A DNA stretch of 5,969 nucleotides, from the NCBI GenBank assembly GCA_937907405.1, contig CALCIC010000014.1, forward strand, positions 1 through 5,969, read 5' to 3'. This document shows, piece after piece, positions 1-5,122 of the stretch. Origin of the DNA: an uncultured Isosphaeraceae bacterium (GTDB taxonomy: Bacteria; Planctomycetota; Planctomycetia; Isosphaerales; Isosphaeraceae). Each line of letters starts with the position of its first letter. Position 1 is the stretch's first letter. Made by a program: the position numbers and the translations under genes. The notes under the pieces are model-generated. The model was not told the origin of the DNA, did not search any database, and saw only the letters and a program-made list of their open reading frames with translations.

Positions 1-69
1 CCCGCCGCGACCGCCTCGCTCAACATCGGCAAGACGATCGCCGAGCGACTGGTCCCGAGGTTGTCGTGA
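1..69 (+). CDS. C-terminal end of an unidentified protein (5' partial)
   Basis: Frame 1 is open from the window edge to a TGA at 67-69 and encodes 22 residues ending in IAERLVPRLS. All codon third positions but one (a CGA) are G or C, as in the confirmed genes here, so this is probably the true tail of an upstream gene. The fragment is too short to assign a family. It lies 43 bases before the LarA-like gene on the same strand, with no hairpin seen between them, so it may be the preceding gene of the same operon. Confidence 0.6.
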   Translation, partial: PAATASLNIGKTIAERLVPRLS

Positions 70-112
70 CCTGCTTCAAGAACTTCCCATTCCACAGAGA
101 GGCGGCATCACA

Positions 113-1417
113 ATGGATTTGCCCAAGCTCGCTCGGGTCCGACAGCACATCCCCCAACCGCGCGTCGAGGACGTACCGGGGACGGTTCGTCGGCTGATCC
201 TCGAGAGCCGGATCCGCGACCGCGTGCCGGCCGGCGGGACGGTCGCGGTGGGGGTCGGCAGTCGGGGGATCACGGGGATCGCCACGATCGCCGGGGCGGC
301 GGTCCAGACGCTCAAGGAGATGGGCTTCAAGCCGTTCATCGTGGCGGCGATGGGCTCGCACGGCGGGGCCACACGCGAGGGCCAGGCCGAGCTGCTGGCC
401 GGCTACGGCGTCACGGCCGAGGCCATGGGGGCGCCGATCAAGAGCGACATGGACACGGTCGTTCTGGGGACCAACCCGATCGGCCTGCCGATCTACTTCG
501 ACCGCAACGCCCACGAGGCCGACGGCATCGTGCTGCTGAACCGGGTCAAGCCGCACACCGACTTCCGCTCGACCTACGAGTCGGGCGTGGTCAAGATGCT
601 CACGATCGGCCTGGGCAAACGCGACGGCGCCAGCCAGGTCCACAAGCTGGGCATTCGGGGGCTTCAAGAGGTCCTTCCCGCCGTCGGCCGGTTCCTGGTG
701 AAGAACACCAAGTTCGCCCTCGGGTTGGCGATCCTCGAGAACTCCCGCGACGAGACGGCCGAGATCGTCGCGCTCGAGCCCGACACGCTGTTCGACAGGG
801 AACCGGCGCTGCTCGACAAGGCCCGGGAGTTGATGGGACGGCTGCCGTTCGACCAGATCGACCTGCTGGTGGTCGGCGAGTTGGGCAAGAACTACTCGGG
901 GTCCGGGATGGACCCCAACGTGATCGGCCGGCTGATGATGGAGACTCAGGACGATTTCGAGACCCCGCGGATCACCCGGCTGGTGGTCCTCGACGTCTCG
1001 GACGAGAGCCACGGCAACATCGTCGGCGTCGGCTTCGCCGATTTGACCACCGAACGCCTGGTCGCGCGGCTCGACCCCATGTCGTTCCGGATCAACGTCC
1101 TGACCTCGTGCTCCCTCGAACGGGCCCGAATCCCGATCACCCTGCCGACCGACCGCGAGGTCATCGAGAAGGCGATCGAGACCTGCTGGCGGATCGACCC
1201 CGCCGAGGCCCGGATCGTGGTGATCCCCAACACGCTCGAAGTCGAGGAGCTCTGGGTGTCGGAACCCCTCGACGCCGAAGTTCAGGCGAACTCCCGACTG
1301 ACCCGCGAGACCGACTTCATGCCGATGCCGATCTCGGCCGACGGCGCGCTCGACCGAGCGGGGATGTTCCCCGAGAGCGTCTGCGGGCGGCGGAACCGAA
1401 CGAAGGCCGCGCATTGA
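113..1417 (+). CDS. LarA-like (DUF2088) nickel-pincer racemase/epimerase family protein
   Basis: This 434-residue, probably cytoplasmic protein resembles the lactate racemase superfamily, whose founding member LarA interconverts D- and L-lactate with a nickel-pincer nucleotide; other members racemise or epimerise other 2-hydroxy acids. Visible motifs are GSRGI (49-53), MGSHGGAT (80-87, H83), RVKPHTDF (144-151, K146 and H148), a Gly/Lys/His segment around K161, K169 and H177, and GKNYSGSGMDPNVIGR (258-273). H83, H148, a lysine in 161-169 and H177 are plausible equivalents of LarA His108, His174, Lys184 and His200; K161 to H177 has the same 16-residue spacing as Lys184 to His200. This mapping is inference. 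The start is supported by AGAGAGGCGG at 96-105, 7 bases upstream. The HAD gene follows after 2 bases. Cofactor genes larB, larC and larE are not in the window. The family call is fairly secure; the substrate is unknown. Confidence 0.8.
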   Translation: MDLPKLARVRQHIPQPRVEDVPGTVRRLILESRIRDRVPAGGTVAVGVGSRGITGIATIAGAAVQTLKEMGFKPFIVAAMGSHGGATREGQAELLAGYGVTAEAMGAPIKSDMDTVVLGTNPIGLPIYFDRNAHEADGIVLLNRVKPHTDFRSTYESGVVKMLTIGLGKRDGASQVHKLGIRGLQEVLPAVGRFLVKNTKFALGLAILENSRDETAEIVALEPDTLFDREPALLDKARELMGRLPFDQIDLLVVGELGKNYSGSGMDPNVIGRLMMETQDDFETPRITRLVVLDVSDESHGNIVGVGFADLTTERLVARLDPMSFRINVLTSCSLERARIPITLPTDREVIEKAIETCWRIDPAEARIVVIPNTLEVEELWVSEPLDAEVQANSRLTRETDFMPMPISADGALDRAGMFPESVCGRRNRTKAAH

Positions 1418-1419
1418 CC

Positions 1420-2295
1420 ATGGCCGTCCCGCGATACCGCATCCTGGCCCTGGACGTCGACGGCACCTTGCTCGACCGCCACGGCGCGCTACGGACGTCG
1501 ACCATCGAGGCCGTCGCTCGCGCGGCGAGGGCCGGGATTCGCCCGGTCCTCTGCACGGGCCGACGCTACCGCCGCGCGCGGCCGATCGCCGACCTGCTCG
1601 GCCTCGACGCGCCGATCGTCTGCAACTCGGGGGCGATCGTCAAATCTCCGGGCGACCACGGCACCCTCTGGCGCGCCGACTTCGACCCGGAGACCGCCGC
1701 CGCATTGCTCGATTTGTTCCACGCCCACGACCAGTTGATCGTCGCGTTCAACGACCGCCCCCCCGATCAGGCGGATTTCCGGGTTTCCCGGTTCTCGTCC
1801 GGCCGGCCGCATTACGACGACTACGTCGACCGCAACCGAGAGCACGCCGAGCCGGCCGTCGACTGGACCGCCGAGGCGCTCTTCCACATGTGCGCCGTCG
1901 GCGAGCGCGACGAGATGACCGCGTTCGAGCGGATCGTCCTCGACGCGTGCGCGGGGCGGGTCCGCACGTTCGTTCAGCGGAGCCCGGCCTACAAGGGGAC
2001 GATGTGCGAGGTCGTTCGCAAGGACGCCGGCAAGTGGGCGGCGGTGCTCCACGTCGCCGTGCTTTGGGGCGTCGCCCCCGAGGAAATCTGCGCGGTGGGG
2101 GACGACGTCAACGACGCCACCATGATCGAGGGCGCCGGCCTGGGAGTCGCGATGGGACACGCCCCACCCGCCGTCCTGGCCCTGGCCGACCACGTCACCG
2201 GCGACCACGACGAGGACGGCGTCGCGATGCTGATCGACGGGCTTCTGGCGGGCGACGTCGGACCGGGGCGGATCGGCCCCGGGGCTCCCTCGTAA
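1420..2295 (+). CDS. HAD superfamily hydrolase, Cof/YidA-like phosphatase
   Basis: The 291-residue product has all four HAD motifs. Motif I is DVDGT with nucleophile D12 and acid/base D14. Motif II is T46 in CTGR. Motif III is K205 in the DAGKW segment. Motif IV is GDDVND (227-232), which binds Mg2+. The roughly 150 residues between motifs II and III are the place and size of a C2-type cap, as in the Cof/YidA subfamily that dephosphorylates sugar phosphates and other small phosphorylated metabolites. No signal peptide is seen, so it is probably cytoplasmic. The reading frame is open further upstream, but that part overlaps the LarA-like gene out of frame; the ATG at 1420 puts the DVDGT motif at residue 12, as expected. 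Two bases separate it from the upstream stop, with a GAAGG at 1402-1406 as a somewhat distant ribosome site, so translation is probably coupled. Substrate unknown. Confidence 0.88.
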   Translation: MAVPRYRILALDVDGTLLDRHGALRTSTIEAVARAARAGIRPVLCTGRRYRRARPIADLLGLDAPIVCNSGAIVKSPGDHGTLWRADFDPETAAALLDLFHAHDQLIVAFNDRPPDQADFRVSRFSSGRPHYDDYVDRNREHAEPAVDWTAEALFHMCAVGERDEMTAFERIVLDACAGRVRTFVQRSPAYKGTMCEVVRKDAGKWAAVLHVAVLWGVAPEEICAVGDDVNDATMIEGAGLGVAMGHAPPAVLALADHVTGDHDEDGVAMLIDGLLAGDVGPGRIGPGAPS

Positions 2296-2527
2296 ACTTC
2301 TTTGAATCCACGTGTTTACTGCTTGTAGACCTCACTGATGCTCGATAGGATTTCGGCTGTCCGCGAATCAGGCGTTTGAAGCCGAGTTGCACGCGACGAA
2401 GCGACGCTCGACGGCCTCTCCAGTGAGTCCGCCTCCGCGCGCCCGATTTCGACGACGTCCCGGCCGCCTGATCCTCGCGGCGATCCACTCCTACTATTCG
2501 GATCGTTATTCTATTGATAGGATCAGT
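2296..2527 (+). other. Intergenic leader before the DUF1559 gene
   Basis: This 232-base gap separates the metabolic operon from the envelope cassette and probably contains the cassette promoter. The frame of the DUF1559 gene is open back to an ATG at 2387, but that extension is Arg-rich, has no family features and would bury the prepilin leader, so I treat it as non-coding. Two stretches, 2291-2351 and 2491-2530, are richer in A and T than the surroundings. A poor sigma-70-like pair (TTGAAT at 2302, TGTAGA at 2324, spacing 16) is visible but too weak to call. GATAGGAT occurs twice, at 2344-2351 and 2516-2523; the second copy includes the ribosome site. No clear terminator follows the HAD stop. 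Confidence 0.5.
2519..2522 (+). promoter_or_regulatory. Ribosome binding site selecting the DUF1559 start
   Basis: AGGA lies 5 bases before the ATG at 2528 and 8 bases before a second, adjacent ATG at 2531. It supports starting at one of these rather than at the ATG at 2387. Either choice gives the short basic leader of a prepilin. The 8-base spacing slightly favours the second ATG. Confidence 0.6.
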
Positions 2528-3628
2528 ATGATGTCGTCGAAACCGCGTCTCGGCTTCACCTTGATCGAGTTGCTGGTCGTCATCGCTATTATCGCCGTCT
2601 TGATCGCGCTGTTGCTGCCGGCGGTGCAGTCGGCCCGGGAGGCGGCCCGTCGCGCGCAGTGCGTGAACAACCTCAAGCAGATGGGCCTGGCGTCGCACAA
2701 TTTCGCGTCGGCCAACGGCTGGTTCCCGCCGGGTTTCGGCCCGACGCCGACCATCGCCGTCCCGCTTTACCCGCGCCCCACCCCCGCCGTGCAGATTCTT
2801 CAGTATCTCGAGAACGCGAACCTCTACAACACGTTCAACTTCGCGTACAACCTCAACGGGATCTCCAACAACCGGGCCAACGACGCGAATTACACCGCCG
2901 GGACCCAGATCATCTCGGCCTACATCTGCCCGTCCGACGGCAGCACCACGAAATTGTTCGGCATCCTGGGGTACAACAACTATTTCGCCTCGATCGCCGC
3001 CTCGGCCTGCGTCGAGCTGGGGGCCCCGCCTTCGGGCTACGCGGCGAACAAGACGGAAGTGAACACGGTCAACGCCGGCGCCTTCAGCGTGATGCTGGAC
3101 TACGGCGCGCCCCAGACCATCGGCGGGGCCAACAATCCCGACTACCAGAAGGTGACCGGCAAGGCGACGATCGCCACGTTCACCGACGGCACGAGCAACA
3201 CCACCCTGTTCTCCGAGGTGATCCGGTCGATCGCATCCGCCAACCTGGCGACCGACCTTCCCGATACCAGCAACATGAACGTCTTCGGGATCGCCGCCGG
3301 CAGCTTCACGACGAGCATCATCCCGCCGGTCGCCACGTGCGTCGCCGGCGCCCGGCTCAAGTACCGGGGGCAGCAGTATTATCGCGGCATCGCCCCGACG
3401 GCGTTCTACTCGCACACCCAGACGCCCAACCCGTCAACCTTCGACTGCGCCAATTCGAGCGATTACATCTGCGCCCACATCGCGGCGCGGAGCTACCACT
3501 CCGGCGGCGTCAACAGCGTGTTCGCCGACGGTTCGGTTCGGTTCATCAAGAACTCGATCAACCCCCTCGCCTGGCGGGCGCTCGGCACCAGGGCCGGCGG
3601 CGAAATCGTCAGCTCCGACGCCTATTGA
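2528..3628 (+). CDS. DUF1559 domain protein with prepilin-type N-terminus
   Basis: The 366-residue product (365 if the second ATG is used) is a typical planctomycete DUF1559 protein. A short basic leader ends at G9 and is followed by FTLIELLVV, the type IV prepilin / pseudopilin cleavage and methylation site with E14 at the +5 position. A hydrophobic helix runs from about 10 to 31. Then come the family signatures RRAQCVNNLKQMGLASHNF (41-59), YICPSDGS (132-139), TDGTSNT (219-225), and the C-terminal H-X9-DG motif (H324, D334, G335). It ends with the usual ALGTRAGGE (351-359). A prepilin peptidase would cleave after G9 and leave the helix in the inner membrane or in a filament. The molecular role of the family is not established; such proteins occur in many paralogues per genome. 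It has six cysteines (45, 134, 161, 271, 307, 315). Its length is ordinary and it appears intact. A hairpin and a lipoprotein gene follow. Confidence 0.93.
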   Translation: MMSSKPRLGFTLIELLVVIAIIAVLIALLLPAVQSAREAARRAQCVNNLKQMGLASHNFASANGWFPPGFGPTPTIAVPLYPRPTPAVQILQYLENANLYNTFNFAYNLNGISNNRANDANYTAGTQIISAYICPSDGSTTKLFGILGYNNYFASIAASACVELGAPPSGYAANKTEVNTVNAGAFSVMLDYGAPQTIGGANNPDYQKVTGKATIATFTDGTSNTTLFSEVIRSIASANLATDLPDTSNMNVFGIAAGSFTTSIIPPVATCVAGARLKYRGQQYYRGIAPTAFYSHTQTPNPSTFDCANSSDYICAHIAARSYHSGGVNSVFADGSVRFIKNSINPLAWRALGTRAGGEIVSSDAY

Positions 3629-3663
3629 CTCTTGACCGCGACCCGACCTATTGGATGCCCCGA

Positions 3664-3694
3664 CGGCCGGGCGGAACTCCGTCCCGGCCGCTTT
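3664..3694 (+). terminator. Hairpin between pilin-like gene and lipoprotein gene (terminator or attenuator)
   Basis: CGGCCGGG at 3664-3671 pairs perfectly with CCCGGCCG at 3683-3690. The stem continues inward with CGG/CCG (3672-3674 with 3679-3681), leaving T3682 bulged and a four-base AACT loop. Only three T follow (3692-3694), so it is a weak intrinsic terminator. It begins 36 bases after the DUF1559 stop and ends 25 bases before the lipoprotein start. It probably gives partial termination, or protects the 3' end of the pilin-like mRNA, so that this product exceeds the downstream ones. Confidence 0.5.
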
Positions 3695-3718
3695 ACGCGC
3701 GACGCCCGAGGTTCCTTC

Positions 3719-4186
3719 ATGAATAACCGGCATCGAATCTTCAGCCTGGCGTTCCTCCTCCTTCCCCTCGCCGGCTGCGGCCCGAGCGGAGCGTCGTCGA
3801 CCTCCAATCCATCGGAAGAGGCGGCGCTTCAGCAGGTCGGCGAGATGCTCAGGGAATACCAACTGTCCAACGGCTCGCCCCCCCACACGATCAAGCAGTT
3901 GCAGGCGAACGCCGGGGCCTCGCCCGGCGGCTTCGAGCAGCTCAGGTCGAGCGGCATCGAGGTCGTCTGGGGCGCGACCCTGCCCGACACCAAGGAGGAA
4001 CCCGGCGGCAGTCCCGACGAGGACGTGCTCGCCTACGGCAAGGACGTGCCGGAGAGGGGGGGGGCCGTCCTGCTCCTGAACCGGACCGTCCGGACCATGA
4101 CCGCCGACGAATTCAAGGCGGCCCCCAAGGCCAAGTCGACCGCCCCGGCCAAGTCGTCCTCGAAAACTCGGAGCGCCTCCAAATGA
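3719..4186 (+). CDS. Putative lipoprotein with pseudopilin-like segment
   Basis: The 155-residue product begins with a lipoprotein signal peptide: N-terminal Arg residues, a hydrophobic core (7-18) and the lipobox LAGC (17-20), with C20 as the lipidated residue. The frame is open further upstream, but the ATG at 3719 has GAGG (3708-3711) 7 bases away and places the signal peptide correctly. Residues 34-62 (acidic/amphipathic helix, then LREYQLSNGSPPHTIKQLQ, 44-62) resemble the segment after the membrane helix in GspG-type pseudopilins, where an alkyl-chain helix leads into a Tyr...Asn-Gly...Pro turn; this likeness is from memory. Residues 114-134 (GGAVLLLNRTVRTMTADEFKA) recall the end of DUF1559 proteins, but the DG pair is replaced by NR. 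The tail (135-155) is rich in Lys, Ser, Ala and Pro. No known family is assigned. Its stop overlaps the next gene's start. Confidence 0.8.
   Translation: MNNRHRIFSLAFLLLPLAGCGPSGASSTSNPSEEAALQQVGEMLREYQLSNGSPPHTIKQLQANAGASPGGFEQLRSSGIEVVWGATLPDTKEEPGGSPDEDVLAYGKDVPERGGAVLLLNRTVRTMTADEFKAAPKAKSTAPAKSSSKTRSASK
4056..4064 (+). repeat. G9 homopolymer inside the lipoprotein gene
   Basis: Nine consecutive G encode part of the Arg-Gly-Gly stretch at residues 113-115 of the lipoprotein. High G/C at third positions on both sides in the same frame indicates that the annotated frame is the real one. Loss of one G would give a stop at 4077-4079. Gain of one G, or a -1 ribosomal slip, would enter the frame of the downstream EEP gene, which has no stop up to its ATG at 4183. 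Confidence 0.85.
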
Positions 4187-4980
4187 ACAACCGTGGATGG
4201 ACGTTCGCCTTTTCCCTGCTCGCCCTGACCGCCGCGCCGGCCGCCGCGACCGCGGTCGAGCCGACCCGGATTCGGGTGCTCAGCTACAACATCCACCACG
4301 GCGAGGGGATGGACGGCAAGCTCGACCTGGAACGGATCGCCCGGGTGATTCAATCGGTCGACCCCGACGTCGTCGCACTACAGGAAGTCGACCGGGGCGT
4401 CAAGCGGACCGGCGGGGTCGACGAGCCGGGCGAACTGGGGCGACTCACGAAGCTGACCCCGATCTTCGAGCGGAACATCGTCTTCCAGGGGGGCGACTAC
4501 GGCAACGCCGTGCTGACCCGTCTGCCCGTGACGGGGCATCGCAACGTCCCCGTCCCCTCGCACTACGTCGGCGAGCAGCGCGGAGTGCTGACGGTCGACC
4601 TGACCGCGGCCGACGCCCGCAGGACGCCGATCCGGTTCATGGCCACGCATATCGACTACCGCCCCGACGACGCCGAACGCATGGATTCGGTCAAACGGAT
4701 CGAGGAAGTCGCCCGAGAAAATCCCACGCTTCCCACGATCCTCGTCGGCGACCTCAACTCGATGCCCGACAGTCGGGTGATCAAGGCGTTCGGCGAGAAC
4801 TGGACCCGCACCGATTCAACGCCGACGCTGACTTTCCCCGCCGACAAGCCGAATCGCCAGATCGACTACGTCCTGGTCCGCCCCGCCGCGCGCTGGAAGG
4901 TCGTCGAGATCCGCGTCCTCGACGAGCCCGTCGCCTCCGACCATCGCCCCCTGCTGGTGGTCTTGGAACTCGTCGATTGA
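4183..4980 (+). CDS. Exported endonuclease/exonuclease/phosphatase (EEP) family protein
   Basis: The 265-residue product has a signal peptide (hydrophobic 7-22, likely cleavage after A24 in ATA) and then a complete DNase I-like metal-dependent phosphoesterase fold. Conserved motifs appear in family order: SYNIHHGEG (34-42, metal-linked N36), QEVD (67-70, metal-binding E68), YGNAVLTRLP (106-115), ATHID (154-158, H156), GDLNSMP (189-195, catalytic D190 and N192), IDYV (227-230) and SDHRP (252-256, with D253-H254 the catalytic pair). Family members cleave DNA or RNA, or phosphoesters of sugars, inositol or sphingomyelin, so the substrate is open. Location is predicted to be periplasmic or secreted. 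The start codon overlaps the lipoprotein stop (ATGA, 4183-4186), and GGAG at 4170-4173 lies 9 bases upstream, so the two genes are probably translationally coupled. No active-site residue appears to be missing. Confidence 0.9.
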   Translation: MNNRGWTFAFSLLALTAAPAAATAVEPTRIRVLSYNIHHGEGMDGKLDLERIARVIQSVDPDVVALQEVDRGVKRTGGVDEPGELGRLTKLTPIFERNIVFQGGDYGNAVLTRLPVTGHRNVPVPSHYVGEQRGVLTVDLTAADARRTPIRFMATHIDYRPDDAERMDSVKRIEEVARENPTLPTILVGDLNSMPDSRVIKAFGENWTRTDSTPTLTFPADKPNRQIDYVLVRPAARWKVVEIRVLDEPVASDHRPLLVVLELVD

Positions 4981-4984
4981 TCTG

Positions 4985-5026
4985 AAAAACGGCCGCCGGG
5001 CGGTGTTGAATCGTCCGGCGGCCGTT
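4985..5026. terminator. Bidirectional terminator between convergent genes
   Basis: AACGGCCGCCGG at 4988-4999 is the exact reverse complement of CCGGCGGCCGTT at 5015-5026. Five further pairs, two of them G-U, extend the stem to 17 pairs with a five-base GTTGA loop (5005-5009). Read on the minus strand the hairpin is followed by five U (A4985-A4989), so it is a canonical intrinsic terminator for the beta-helix gene, 97 bases after its stop. On the plus strand it begins 7 bases after the EEP stop but is followed by only two T, so it is probably weaker there. Confidence 0.85.
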
Positions 5027-5062
5027 CGCCATTGGTCGCTTCGATTCGATTCGATCAGGCCG

Positions 5063-5090
5063 TCTCCGCCGGCTCGGGGCCGCGCGGAGA
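5063..5090 (-). other. Second hairpin in the 3' untranslated region of the beta-helix gene
   Basis: TCTCCGC (5063-5069) pairs with GCGGAGA (5084-5090), and inside it CGGC (5070-5073) pairs with GCCG (5079-5082), with C5083 bulged and a five-base loop. It has no U-tract on either strand. In DNA this GC-rich such a stem may be chance; if real it could stabilise the mRNA end. Next to it, TCGAT is repeated three times in tandem at 5041-5055. Nothing else is seen in the 5027-5122 gap. Confidence 0.3.
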
Positions 5091-5122
5091 TCGGTCGGGG
5101 TTTGCTTCGGATGGACGAAGGC

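Noticed and set aside
20..1414. 464-residue minus-strand reading frame opposite the LarA-like gene
   Set aside because: It is the antisense shadow of a well-supported gene. Its product is Arg/Asp/Gly/Val-rich with no recognisable domain, as expected from the complement of high-GC3 codons.
1108..1419. N-terminal extension of the HAD protein inside the LarA-like gene
   Set aside because: Its residues are a frame-shifted reading of the LarA-like gene, and the HAD fold begins normally from the ATG at 1420.
2275..2288. GC palindrome (GCCCCGGGGC) at the end of the HAD gene as a terminator
   Set aside because: It has no loop and no T-tract, and it lies inside the coding sequence.
2302..2329. Sigma-70-like promoter TTGAAT / TGTAGA
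   Set aside because: The -10 matches poorly at the key second and sixth positions, so it is mentioned in the leader entry but not called.
2387..2527. N-terminal extension of the DUF1559 protein from the ATG at 2387
   Set aside because: It would add 47 basic, unconserved-looking residues before the prepilin leader, while AGGA at 2519 fits the ATGs at 2528/2531.
2195..3415. 406-residue minus-strand reading frame opposite the DUF1559 gene
   Set aside because: It covers the end of the HAD gene, the non-coding leader and most of the DUF1559 gene. Its product is Arg-rich and low-complexity, without motifs.
4197..4985. 262-residue + strand reading frame overlapping the EEP gene in another frame
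   Set aside because: Its product is an Arg/Pro/Gly-rich shadow, while the EEP frame carries every catalytic motif.
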